Shown in pieces: positions 47,706-58,772 of a stretch of DNA of 64,000 nt. Position 1 is the stretch's first letter, and each line of letters opens with the position of its first letter. The notes under the pieces are model-generated. The model made no database searches. It saw only the letters and a list, made by a program, of their open reading frames with translations, and had not been told where the DNA came from. The stretch spans positions 3,162,001 to 3,226,000 of the forward strand of contig JAJTUQ010000001.1 in assembly GCA_021399445.1 (NCBI GenBank), written 5' to 3'. Position numbers and translations under genes: made by a program. The stretch comes from Xylogone sp. PMI_703. Taxonomy: Eukaryota > Ascomycota > Leotiomycetes.

Positions 47706-49641
47706 TTTGTGTGAATTATGACTTAAGAAATCCTGAGGATTCCAATTGAGGAGACAGCTGGTTATTATATATGAATATACCTGGCAATTGAACTACAAGG
47801 AGAAGCAAAGCTTGACTGTCAACAAGAGCTCGGAGGAAAGAAGAAAATATATATTATACTTAGCCTCTGCAATTCATCCGTCTGGCCGGCAAGGTAGAAG
47901 CAGGAACAGGGATGTGAAGCTACCTTGTACACTTCCAGACTGGACCTTTCTGCACCCCGCTGGACCTTGCAGATGGTCAGGGCAAGCCAGCGTACGGTAT
48001 GAATCTTTTCAATAGCTCCGTCTAACTGGGAGAGACCCTTGCCGAAAGAGTTCTTCCGATGCATGTTGGCTATAGTGCATTTCTGCTCTGCCTATCTTAC
48101 TTCGTCTTTCATCCAGCAGTCTCATCCTTCGCCATGCATTCACTATACATTCCCAACTGACGACAGCTGTTGCAAGGACATCCAGTCCCTGCTCATGCAC
48201 GCCCACAGACAAGGGCATATTAGCTGGGAATTGACTAATGATAGCAAGGGGGAGAGTTGGTGCCAATCTAATGAGCGAAGAGAGCAGTACCGGTACCAAC
48301 CAACAGAGTGACCAGCACCGGATAAACAGAAACAGCGAGGCAGGATACGTCTGGCCTCTTGCCATGGACCTGGCAGTATGCTGGCCTACCTCCACTTCTT
48401 TGGAGCCAATATTCCCTAGCTGCTGGTGAGGAGCGAGGTAGATATTGCTGTGGCTTGTGGCTTCATCGTCTCTAGCTCTTGTGACAACAGGATATGGAAG
48501 ATTCAGGCACAGCGGGGCATACTCCGTAAGCTGGGGCAGAGGAAGGCTGGAAGCACATCTCCGTCTAGCTCCTCAGCAGAAGGCTAAATGAAGCAAGGCC
48601 ACCGATCGCAAATCAATCTGCCCTGGCATATTTCCGATCGTTTGGTAAGTTGCTGGAAGTATCAATGCTGCCAGTGCAAGTCTAGATCCCGCACCATTAG
48701 CGTCGGAGACCACGAGAGACCGCGTCAAAGAACTGCCAACAGTGGCAAAGCTTCTCTGCAGTATCCCTCAAATTTGCCGCCAGTTCACACGTACTGCGAT
48801 GCCAGTAGCCAGTCTCAACTTCCGGGAGCTACACGGATAATAACAGACGGAAGAGAGGGGAAGTCGAGGATGCGGATAAAACTGCGGGCCAGCGAAACCC
48901 ATGCGCCTCGTCTCCGGGGTCAATGAGCAGACTCCACTTCCCCGGTAAATCTAGAACCTCCTCCCCAGAAAGGGCAAAATGGAGGGGAATTTCAATGATC
49001 CGAGCAGCCAAAATCCCATCGTCATCCTCAATTTTTCGTCTGAATTGCTTGACATTGGAGGCGCCCGTAGCTTCTTGGCGCAAATTCAGGCTCAAATGGA
49101 ACTCTACTTACCTTCCGAATTTAGGTTACTGTAGTTTCGGTTGTATTGCAGCCTAGTATGATAGAGAATGAGGGTTAAAGTGTTTTAATTCAGGAAAGCA
49201 TTGGGGAATGCCCGATACTTAGGTCATACGCTTAGCCAATAGATTCCTGGATTACCGTAATGACAGATACATAATCTTTGTCGATTTTGCCGTCGAGCCA
49301 AAGTGAAAATAAATCATATATACGATATAAGTCCAATGCAAAGGGCAAGATCGGATGGGCTTACTTGAATGCTCTCAGTTTTCAAACCCAGTGGCCTATA
49401 TTTCACCATTTGGTTTGAAGTACAACAAAACGGAACCAAATAACTGGGAAAATCTTAAGGTCAAGGCTATCAAGAGTTGAGCGAGTCTTGGTATCGAACT
49501 CAACAAATCATTTCTGTTATGTTTGAAATCTATCAAGTTATATGCTCTCTTCTCACAAAGGAAAGGCAATACTGCCTTCCAAGTTTCATTAGATCGCTAT
49601 CTTACTTATCTTTTCAATGCCGCGCTCATCAACTTGGCTTT
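47706..49641. other. 1.9-kb gene-free region upstream of the xylanase
   Basis: No frame on either strand is convincing. It contains the xylanase promoter: an AT run around 47765-47780 (TATA-like on the minus strand), GGCTAA on the minus strand at 47860-47865 and GGCTAAA on the plus strand at 48582-48588. The remainder appears anonymous. Confidence 0.45.
47860..47865 (-). promoter_or_regulatory. putative XlnR/Xyr1 box
   Basis: GGCTAA on the coding strand of the xylanase, 155 bp before its ATG; a second GGCTAAA lies at 48582-48588 on the other strand. XlnR-type Zn2Cys6 activators bind GGCTAA/G in front of xylanase genes. A 6-bp match alone is weak, but the gene context raises it. Confidence 0.4.
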
Positions 49642-50268
49642 TCACAGCTTTTCTCTTCTCTTCCTCAAGATCTCGTCCATTTCTGTACGCTTCTCCACAA
49701 CTTCATTTAATCTTCCAGCCTGTTCCCAAGCCTTAGCCAGCCTTTTATCGATATTGCCGTTCTCATCAACTCCCAACATCTTCCCCTCAACGACCAATGG
49801 CAACTCTACTTGCCCCTCCCAAGGATCCATCTTGAGTCCCTTGCAAACCTCCCTCAAGTGCGCTGCCGCCTTCCCACCTCCTCTCCCACCATAGCTAACA
49901 ATAAGTGCCGGTTTCTCTTTCCATTCGTGGTAGATATGGTCTATTGCGACCTTAATGGAGGCCGGGAATGACCAGTTATATTGTGGCGTTAGGAATACGT
50001 AACCGTCATAAGAGGAGACTGCGGCTGACCAAGTATTCACCTCGGGAGTGGAGTACGGGTTTGGCGGGAGAGGATATGGAAGATCCGCTGGAAGTGTAAT
50101 ACCCTGAGGAGAGATTGGAAGCGGGTAATCGGCCAGGTCGAGGATCGAGATTCGTGTTGAAGCGGATGTGTGTTCTAAGAGAGCCTTGAGGAGGTAGGCC
50201 GCGATTGCAGGCCCAATGCGAGGTGTGCGTGTTGAGCATATAATTAGGGCTACATTTATGGTCCCCAT
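49642..50268 (-). CDS. NADPH-dependent FMN reductase family protein
   Basis: Single exon, 208 aa, with a clear ATG. It has the flavodoxin-like fold signature: the FMN phosphate loop near the start (ICSTRTPRIGPAIAAYLL), then FLTPQYNWSFPASIKVAID, where FMN stacks, and PALIVSYGGRGGGKAAAHLR. Family members reduce FMN, quinones, azo dyes or metals with NAD(P)H in the cytosol. The C-terminus is charged and helical. The physiological substrate cannot be read from the sequence. Confidence 0.88.
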   Translation of the reverse strand: MGTINVALIICSTRTPRIGPAIAAYLLKALLEHTSASTRISILDLADYPLPISPQGITLPADLPYPLPPNPYSTPEVNTWSAAVSSYDGYVFLTPQYNWSFPASIKVAIDHIYHEWKEKPALIVSYGGRGGGKAAAHLREVCKGLKMDPWEGQVELPLVVEGKMLGVDENGNIDKRLAKAWEQAGRLNEVVEKRTEMDEILRKRREKL

Positions 50269-51323
50269 TTGATGCTGATTTCTTGTGTCTCCTGTACTAT
50301 TTCCCTCCTTGTAGATATAGGGTTGGAGAATATATCCCGGATTTATGCTTTAGATGAGCGCAAGAAACCCCATGTATATTCCCGTTCTAAAGCAACAAAA
50401 AGACAAATTTTTAAAGAGAATTAACTGAAAGAAGGGCCTTAGTAATTAACTAGGAGCACAAATAAGTTTATTGCTTAAAATAGCAATGTTATTGCGACAT
50501 ATATCGGGGTTCTGTTGCCTATTTCCGGACCCGAACAGGGCTAAACTTCAACTGCAAATATGCCCTTGTTCGGATCCGAAACTCCAGACATTATACTCAC
50601 CTTTATATTGCAAATTGTGCAAATCATGGTTCAACAGCCTTTGATGAAATGTATTCAATCAGGTTGCGTACCATTTAAACCAATCAGATCGATAATTTCT
50701 CGATTTAACAACGAAACCCTTTCTGGCCTGAAGATTTATAAGAGTCTTTGACTAACTCGCAGCTAAGCTTTGCCAAGCTTCCCATGTTTCCATACATAGA
50801 GCTGCTTCACCCATATGAACTATCCAATAATTAGACCGGATGATACATAAAAGCTTTGAGCTGCACCAACTAGGGCACTCTCTACCGAGTTAAAATAACA
50901 TTAATCAGCATCGTCAATCTATCTATCTCTTCAAAAGCAAGTTTTATAAAGAAGCACATGAAGGCACTTGAATTATGACATCGAAGTCAATCCGGAGTGA
51001 CCTTTCCAGAAATGGACCCATCGCTGTGCACTTTTTCAACTCGCTTAGTGACTAATCTACTTCGAGGGACCATAAGACATGAAGATGATGAGGATGATGA
51101 TAAAATCTATTAAGCTTAGTATAGGGTAGGTGAAACTATTATCCTATGCTCTGCTCAGTTGAACATGTAGGTTGCCGGGGAGGAGTCGAGTCGCAACGCC
51201 AGCAGAGGTTTGTGGTGAGAACTAGATTAAAATAAGAGATCAAAAGGAAAGTACTTTAAATATCTATTCCCAATACTTTTGCGTTATTGTAAATGAGCTA
51301 AAAAGAAAGATGCAAAAATATTA
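50269..51323. other. AT-rich gene-free region
   Basis: About 1.05 kb with no supported gene. An imperfect inverted repeat lies at 50523-50580 and a short GATGATGAGGAT-type run near 51080. Confidence 0.45.
50523..50580. repeat. imperfect inverted repeat, about 19-bp arms with 20-nt spacer
   Basis: The left arm at 50523-50541 (ending CCCGAACAGGGC) is nearly the reverse complement of the right arm at 50562-50580 (GCCCTTGTTCGGATCCGAA), with two or three differences. It could be a terminal repeat relic, a cruciform or a binding site. Confidence 0.5.
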
Positions 51324-51410
51324 TGATTGATGCAGGGATCGAACCTGCGACCTTTTCCGAGTTTCTAAGAAACTGTAAAGGAAACGTGATAACCACTACA
51401 CTAATCAACC
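51324..51410 (-). tRNA. tRNA-Val (UAC) with 14-nt intron
   Basis: On the minus strand the acceptor arms GGTTGAT and ATCAATC pair over seven bases, the D stem is GTG/CAC, the anticodon stem TTTCC/GGAAA and the T arm GCAGG-TTCGATC-CCTGC. The loop reads TT-TAC-A, then a 14-nt intron (51360-51373) at the standard 37/38 site, then C. Without the intron the tRNA is 73 nt. A run of five T follows on the coding strand at 51314-51318 as Pol III terminator. Confidence 0.93.
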
Positions 51411-52047
51411 GGTGCAAACTAATTTCTTCGTATTCGCGTTCGAAAACACAGTGTTGGTTCATACCAGCACGTGCCTATCACGTGCATGTAAGCTAAACCT
51501 ATTCCGGAGGAGAGCCGTAGCCGTAAGCTATATAACCCCTCCGGCCATACGTAGTAGAAACAACAACCATCTCCCAATATAACGCAATTAGCATACCGTA
51601 ATTACAGTATTACGTCGTGCCACGCGTTATGGGAGTGTACCGACACACAGGATGCATGATATGAATGATACTTCAATGCGGAACTGATAAAAACATAGGT
51701 CTCAGACTTAGTAGGCATATTTTACGTGGGCTGGATTATTCAATGTAGCGACTACTTTTCTACAAACAATGTCAAGGATTAAACTAAGGTACCCGTAATG
51801 GTAGCTATCAATGAAATCAAATTAACCTTAATCCTGCTTACTAATACATAAGAACGATTAAGTTAAGCGTTTCAATGTAACGGTCTTGATACTAGGTTAT
51901 TACCATGTAAGCTTACGAGACGAGTGGGGATCACAAAAATTCGATGACAAGATGTCAAAAATTAATATCTTATTAAGCTAGCAGTAATTCAAAATGAATA
52001 CCACATTACAGATTGTGCCAAACGCAAATATTGAAGAGTATTTGCTT
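51411..52047. other. gene-free region 5' of tRNA-Val
   Basis: 637 bp, AT-rich. Two CACGTG boxes lie 11 bp apart at 51468-51473 and 51479-51484, about 60 bp upstream of the tRNA. Nothing else is supported. Confidence 0.45.
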
Positions 52048-54131
52048 TTAGGAACTGGTTGATAATGGGACAAATGGCTCTGTATGTGTAGCCTGGGCCG
52101 AGCCGTTGGTTGCATAGTTCTCCGAGGCATGAACGGTGCCAGTGGAGATGTCAAGCCCATCAAGTGATCGCTCAAAGAGAACTTGAGAGGCCAATGCTAT
52201 GGACAAAAGATGTTAGTACTGTACTGTGCAGTAGTAGATGCTGACAGATTAATTGGGCAAGGTGGGAAGGTCAGCTTACGTTGGAAATAAGGAACTTGAT
52301 GTCCACTCTCGTAGATTCTCACAAAGCTGAAGTTACCCCGCTCTCGAACTTCACCGTATTCGGTCCCGTCAATCAAAAAAGGGGCGTATCCAGCCGCTCG
52401 GAATTCTTTTGCATGGGTGTAGTTGACTGCTAAGCTGACTGCTTCGCCTCCAAACCTGGCTCAGGGTTAGTGATTTTCAGCCCCTGTACGGATCCCATAT
52501 CGAAGGGGCGAGGATTATAATGAGATACGCTGTATATCGACAAAATCTTCCCAATAGGGCAATGACTATTACTTACCAGTTACATATATAGTCCGCGTCA
52601 CCATAATACAACACGATTCTAACATCTTTGTCAAGGAGCTCTTCTAGGGACTCCATGGCATTGACGTAAACAGCATCGCCGGTTTGTTGGAAACGGAGAA
52701 GTACATCGTTATTTGTAGAAGTCCAGTTCAGACTAACCCCCAGGGCATTTTGTACAGGGGCGGTATTCAGATACTGGCTGAGAGGACCGACTGGTGGCAC
52801 GGCGGCATCAGATGAAACTCGGATGTCGTATGTTCCCCGACCACCATAAGAGTAATAAGGCCCTAGCATCATCAATATCAACATCTGTTCAACGGGTGAG
52901 CCACTGTACCTTGAACGTTATCTTGACACATATCTGCGGCCTCTTGGCAGATGACTTCTGTGACTAGAGAATCCGCGTACGCTTCACGCGACCCGCGGCA
53001 TAGCTGGATCTGAGCTAAGCAACCACTAGCAAAATTCAATGCAAACTGCATGTAGTCGTAGACGGTCTGATTAACAGCAACAATCCCGTATGTGTTTTGA
53101 GTAGCCATCTTTGGGTATGAGAACGCTTGGGTGGCCCAGTCAATGAGACCATTGCCGATCTAATAATATCAGTAATAATCCAACGGCTACACGATAAGAG
53201 AATAGAGAGCTTACACCAAGGGTGTTGAAGTTCAACTCGACTCCTTTAGTACTTCCTTTCTTCATGGCCTGATTTTGCTCATAGAAGTAGTCGTAGAAAA
53301 CTGGCCCGTCTAGTAATTATATTAGCATTATGTTTTGCTAAGGTAAATTTGTATTTGCTTACAATGTCCTCCATAAGATTCAGTCCAGAGATTAAAGGAC
53401 CGTGACTTTACTTTTGAATCCAAATGTGGTAGATTGGTAAAGAGAGCCTGGATGGCGTGCCATGCAGTAACAGCGACGACTTGTGTGTTTTTCTCTGCGG
53501 TATAGTTTGCAAGAGGCCATTCTGGAAATATGATCAGTTATAACTCATAGACGCTTACATCACACTAACCTCCGTCAACAGGAGAAGGCTGATAGTCTCC
53601 CGTATAGTCGTTTATTGAACCGGGAGCTTCTGTAGAGTAAGAAAATCCAGTGCCAACGGGTTGCGAGAGGTAAAGCATGTGAGAATGATTGGACCATGAG
53701 TAGGGGTTATAAACAGGTCCTTTGTCGTCTGTAACTTTGCAGGCTCCATTTTCTGCGACTGAATTAGTAACCTGATAAGAGTGACTATAAAGTTTCATAC
53801 CAATGAAAGCAGCAAGAAGCGAATCACTCCCAGGACCACCAGTGAGCCAGAGAGTGACAGGTGCGGTTGTTGGATTATGTCTAGCTTCAAGAAAGTAGAA
53901 GTAGACGTGAGTTGTAGGATCTAGGTCGATATATCCTGAATATGTCCTTACTCCAGGAGTAGTCTCACAAATTTCCGGTTCTTTATACCGGATCTGCACT
54001 CCGCCAGGAGACTTGATTGTCTTTATTCCAGTAGGCTTAGCTGGGATATGGCTGGGTTGGCTCTTGCTTTCCACAATGGGAGACAAGAGGAGCAGTGCCG
54101 CTGCTAGGTAGCTAGACGCCTTAGCAAACAT
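52048..54131 (-). CDS. secreted serine carboxypeptidase, S1 type
   Basis: Eight exons: 54131-53801, 53752-53570, 53521-53363, 53309-53215, 53159-52910, 52862-52577, 52455-52280 and 52196-52048, giving 542 aa. I chose the ATG at 54131 because it opens a clean signal peptide (SSYLAAALLLLSPIVES); an upstream in-frame ATG at 54230 would bury it. The S10 signatures are present: LWLTGGPGSDSL, nucleophile in WTESYGGHYG (about S220), Asp in YYGDADYICNW and His in ESGHQVPYF (about H487), with several N-glycosylation sites. It removes C-terminal residues from peptides at acid pH outside the cell or in the vacuole. The first intron (53753-53800, 48 nt) is stopless and a multiple of three. Confidence 0.92.
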
Positions 54132-55436
54132 GATGGGCAATGACGAGAAACAGAGCTCGAGGAATGTTGGGCGTACCGGCACTCTACTTTTATGTACAAA
54201 TCCTATCGCTCGTTCGTAACTTGGAACCATAGCAACTTCCAGCCCAATTTTTCCATTCAATGACAGTGAGCCAATCCATAGTTAGCCCATAAGTCTACAC
54301 CTGTCCAAAGTTATGGTAGCTTCCAACATCCTGAGAGACTGGTGATCACTTTCTCTATTCCTCCTTAGATGATACCTTGCTTAGCTGGGCTGCAACCCAG
54401 CAAAATTGGACGTAGCTCCAGAGAACGGGTGATTTTCACTGAACCAAGCAGATAGAGACACGCCTAAAGCAGGAGCTGCAGCCTTGTTCATTAACCCCCT
54501 GAGGAACGTAAGCTGACAGCAAGTGCGGGTACGAGGCCCTAGTTTACCACAAGTTGGACTGCTGGTAGCGTGTGCGGGGCCGGTAGTTGTTGGAGGCCCT
54601 TTCCGGGGAGCTATCAACCAGCAGCTAGCTGACAGTTCTAGGGTCATCCCATTCTTCCTCATCGCTAATTCTAACCTATCAACCTTTTTAGAGCAGTTGC
54701 CATTAACTAGTACAACTCTTCTACAGCAAAGAAATACGTGTGATATTATCCTTGTGGATTGTTTTTACCATCTCCAAGGACCTGAGGTTAGAAGCCTAGT
54801 ACAGTGTGCGCCCTTAGGTACTGTTACATCGCCCTTGTAACTATCTTATCTGCCCCGGCAAGCTTCCCTGGTCTTTCAGCATCAGTTCCAAAAGAGGCGA
54901 GTTTGCGATCTCCAGAATAAAGGGGTGACCAACCACGCCAATCTCATTTCCGGGCCCGTGTTGACGTGAGATTTGGATAATACTTTGACCAACCTTATGC
55001 AGGGCTAAAGTTGGCGAGCACCCAACGCCTGGCTTGTCCCGCATCTCGTATTTCAACCTTCCATAATGCGTAGCCAGAGATGCCATGGATATTGAGAAGC
55101 CTGCGACCTATTTGGCTGCCCGTCACCTTGTTTTCAGCTCTGGAAGACTAGCATAGGCTCCATCGATAACCTATCGTTAACTGCCGTCCTATAAAAAGTT
55201 TATGGCACACAACTTAGAGCTCGCACCGGATGCGATGTCTATTGCACTAATGGATACATGAAGCCAAAAAGGTACATACTATTGATCATCGGGAACATTT
55301 CAATAGAGCTTACTCATCCTTAGTTATCAACCTATGGTCTCTGCCTACAGAATCGTAAGCAACTAAAAATATGTCTAACACAACCAGGTTGAAAAATATG
55401 GAGCCTCTAGAATCAGAGTACCAAGGAGGTTCCCTT
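54132..55436. other. 1.3-kb gene-free region
   Basis: Small frames at 54381-54840 and 54841-55086 lack family features and are not called. The stretch holds the carboxypeptidase promoter and the 3' flank of the next gene. Confidence 0.45.
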
Positions 55437-57106
55437 TTAAATATTGTGACACAAGTCAATAGTTACCGAGTGAGCTCCCATATCCCTTCTGATGTCCTGT
55501 AACAACCATTCCATCGGGGTTGCATATGTAATTTCATTAGAGCGTGTAACAGGTACATCTCCCACTCTATTTGCACTGTGCAACATAGCCACGACTCTAC
55601 CATGTATATCGAAAACGAGTGATCCAGAATCTCCGCCGCTTGAGAAAGGCTTTGTTCCAGGAAGGTTAATAATGCAGAGTTCGGTCGTGATCAATGATCC
55701 TCTTCGACAATCCGAGCGTATTTGATTTAAGGATCCTCCAATCCATCCACTTGTTCGCCCATGCTTAAGTACCCTCATGCCCATCATGTCCATATGGCCT
55801 TCGGATCCAGTTCTCTTCAACGCCTGTTCTATTTCAACAGATGTAACGACCTTTGTTATCTCTTCGTAAGTGAAATCGGAGCTTATGGTGTGTCCACCAG
55901 TAGTTATGATTGTTCTGTCTCTTAGGCTAACCTCGAAAGTTGGGGGGTTGAAATTCTAGGTTAGCTCTTTTCTGTATTAGTTAAAACACTGAATGCATAT
56001 AAATACTCACAAGGTTCCACGGCTCCCTGCTATTAAATCGGTTCTTGTCCAACGATATAAGTGCCCAGTCTCTTATAGATCCACTTCTGTCATCTTGAGA
56101 TATACCTGATACCCGAGCAACCTTGCCAAAAAAGGGGACAAAAGTTTCCATTCTGCAAAGGCTCTCTGTGAGATCTCGTAAAAGTGTACGATCGGCCTCG
56201 ACCGCTCGTTTACGGCCTTCGCTCCATGGACGGTCGAGAATGAGACTCTTCTGCTCTGCTTCATCGTGAGATTGGCATATAACTCGTGTGGCTCCTATCT
56301 CTGCTTTTATCTCTTGTATATTTCTATTCAAGTCGGCTGTAGAAGGTTGGTCAACTAGTATCTCAGAGGTGACTACCATATCGTCGTCCGCCTTAACGCA
56401 GTGATGACAGGTAAGGCCGAGAGTTTCATTGTCTACGCGTATAAAACAAGGCAAAGTACCAGTTAAAACTTTGGTCTGTGGGGTTTCACGAATTCCAACG
56501 CTCGTACCGATATGTGGTACTTGTAAAGGAACTTTTCCGTCAGCAATAGTTGAAAGCACTCCGCCTTTTATTTCTGCGTGAACATCGTCCCAGCCATTCC
56601 TAGAATTGTAATTCAGCAAATATTTAAAAAGATCATCCATAAGGAGAACTATCATTTACATACAGGATCATCAGGTTATGGACGTCGTTTACAGCCTTCT
56701 GCGCGTCATCTACATTTGTGCTTGCGATGTCTGCAGTTATGAGGACAACAACGGGGTTTTCAAGGGCTTTCGTACTATATCCAATTCGGAAAATATCAAT
56801 GGTGTACCATGGAATATCTCTCAAGCAGTTCCTGACTCCCAGGCGCGTGGTGTTGTTGTAGCCAGTGATGATATCGTGGTCACCAACCGGATAGATGTTC
56901 TTTGGTGCTGGTGGCTCTTCCCGTGTGGGAAAAGCTCCAGAAAATGTGTGGTTCTTATATTGAAATGCGTGATTTGAGCTCCTTGCCAGGAGTATAGGAT
57001 TGATGTAATCATCGTTGGATAGTCCATGATACCAGTGGCGTCTCTCATGATTAAATTCTTCTAGGTCGTCGAGCTTTAAGGCCGACATATCTGCTATATC
57101 AGTCAT
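55437..57106 (-). CDS. trypsin-fold serine peptidase-like protein with novel N-domain
   Basis: Exons 57106-56664, 56599-56011 and 55955-55437 encode 516 aa. Introns of 64 nt (GTATGT) and 55 nt (GTGAGT) keep frame at NLMI/LNGWDD and PWNL/NFNPPT. The first 150 residues have no motif I know. The rest fits a chymotrypsin-fold domain: His in LGLTCHHCVK, Asp in DWALISLD and Ser in SGGDSGSLVF, all three of the triad. No signal peptide is visible, so it is probably intracellular. An acidic helical insert sits between His and Asp. The substrate is unknown. The catalytic call rests on the three motifs in the right order. Confidence 0.82.
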
Positions 57107-57635
57107 CACCTATGACAGTGCTGACAGAATTGATTCGGCTGAGTCTCTGGACGAGTCTATATTTCGATGCTATTAATGAAATATAGAGTAATTTTTAAGT
57201 AGTGTAAGTAGGTTTGCAGTTTTGGCTGGGAAGGCATTGTGATATGGACCGGCTGGTCGGAAATCACAATCACCCAGGTTGTGGACCAATTCTAAGGATA
57301 GCTGGGCGATTTGGCCATATTGGCCTAAATATTTTATCGCCATGAAGTGAACAATTAATGTAGTAATTCTCGATTGGATTAAATTAAGTCTGTTATCGCG
57401 ATGAGCATAAAATTCACTAACGAAAAAAGTTCACGGTGAATATTGAGAGTCCATATGGTAGTCTCTCTTGATTGAAGGTGACTTCGAGAAGGGGTCTTAG
57501 AAGTTGATACTCTATCTCTACAAAGTGAATTTACACTTTCTTCTACGTATGCAATGCTTGTTACATCTATGACACTTTCGCTAAATCTTGCTAAATCTTG
57601 TTGATTACTGGACTCTGTCTTTCGCAGACAACTGC
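57107..57635. other. AT-rich intergenic stretch
   Basis: 529 bp. A 10-bp direct repeat (CTAAATCTTG twice) lies at 57581-57600. No gene is seen. Confidence 0.45.
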
Positions 57636-58772
57636 TTAAGATGATCCTCCATTAGCCTCCCTCTCAAGCCTTCTCCAACTCTTGGGATAATCTCTTGCAA
57701 TTCTGTACTCTTCTGCATCCGCTTGCACTCGTTTAACGAGCCCTTCTCGCCAACCTCCGTTAGCATCATCCACCCACGCCGGAGTGTCCCCAAAGCTCCA
57801 AGACAAGAATTCCTCTGCTCTAGCGCCATCCGATGCCTCTAGCAGACCAATTGCCAAGTCTACAATCTCCGGTCTGTCATCACAAGCGTAGAATACAGAC
57901 GCAGAGCAGACCTTACAGAAATACCGCTGTACATCTGGTGACGATTGATAGTAGCCTAATGTTCCGACTGCTGGATCAGCCCCGTCCACTGCTGCTTTTA
58001 GCTCTGCTATTGTCTTTGGGAATGCGTGACCGTTCGCTTGAGATATATTGGGTAACTCTACGAATGTCCAGTTAACTATTTCGTTTCCGAACTGTAGACG
58101 GCAAGAATTGCACACATCGAAGCTGGCGAAATGTTTATTTGTTCGTGGGTCGATGAACCACGGAAGTTCCTCTCTCTTCTTGCTGGCGTAGTTTCCACTG
58201 TGGATAAGTAACTGGATACCTTTGCAGTGACACCAAATAGGGATGGCTTTTTGTTCTTGCTTTCCTTCGAACCCCGTCAAGCTTGATACCTGTGGCCAGT
58301 TCCATGGAATTTCCCCAGAAATTTCTTCGTACCGGGAAATCTCCTTACCATCAGAATTTGGCCTTTTTAGCCAGACAGTGGCTCCACCGTCAATGGTGTC
58401 TTTGACAAAGAGGTGTTTGTTGAGCCTGACGAGGTCGGCGTCAATATTTTTCAAAACCCCGCTGAAGACGCCAAGCTTGGTGGGATACTTGCGTGACTCA
58501 TAGAACATTAGGGTTGAGCAAGTCCCACAGAATATATACGTGATGTTTGCGGAAAACTCATATCCTTGAAGCCTGCTAATGTCGACATCCTCACGTGGTT
58601 GAGGCCAAGTCACTTCAGTCATGTACAGTGCACCCGTGCAATGACGGCAGGAGTTGCAGTGGCAGGCACTGCCTGGCAGCGGGAGCTCGGACGTAGAGAT
58701 CTCAGTGCTAAACGTGTGTGTTTTGCAAAGGCACTCTGCCGTAACCGTGATGATACCTGATTGAGGACCCAT
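57636..58772 (-). CDS. tandem GFA-domain (Mss4-like) zinc protein
   Basis: Single exon, 378 aa; the frame is open further upstream but ATG 58772 is the first start. Two GFA/DUF636 units follow each other. Unit 1 (about 10-130) has CLCKTH, CHCNSCRHCTG and FCGTCSTLMFY. Unit 2 (about 205-340) has CHCKGI, CNSCRLQ and FCKVCSASVFY. The paired Cys motifs bind structural and catalytic zinc. GFA was named for bacterial glutathione-dependent formaldehyde activation; most fungal members have no known substrate. The tandem layout suggests an internal duplication, with the second copy diverged. Confidence 0.88.
   Translation of the reverse strand: MGPQSGIITVTAECLCKTHTFSTEISTSELPLPGSACHCNSCRHCTGALYMTEVTWPQPREDVDISRLQGYEFSANITYIFCGTCSTLMFYESRKYPTKLGVFSGVLKNIDADLVRLNKHLFVKDTIDGGATVWLKRPNSDGKEISRYEEISGEIPWNWPQVSSLTGFEGKQEQKAIPIWCHCKGIQLLIHSGNYASKKREELPWFIDPRTNKHFASFDVCNSCRLQFGNEIVNWTFVELPNISQANGHAFPKTIAELKAAVDGADPAVGTLGYYQSSPDVQRYFCKVCSASVFYACDDRPEIVDLAIGLLEASDGARAEEFLSWSFGDTPAWVDDANGGWREGLVKRVQADAEEYRIARDYPKSWRRLEREANGGSS

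Noticed and set aside
48829..49095. 88-codon minus ORF in the region between xylanase and FMN reductase
   Set aside because: No start context, no family resemblance and no neighbouring exon.
46444..58772. Biosynthetic or degradative gene cluster around xylanase, carboxypeptidase and peptidase
   Set aside because: No backbone enzyme, no shared regulator, and large gene-free gaps between the genes.
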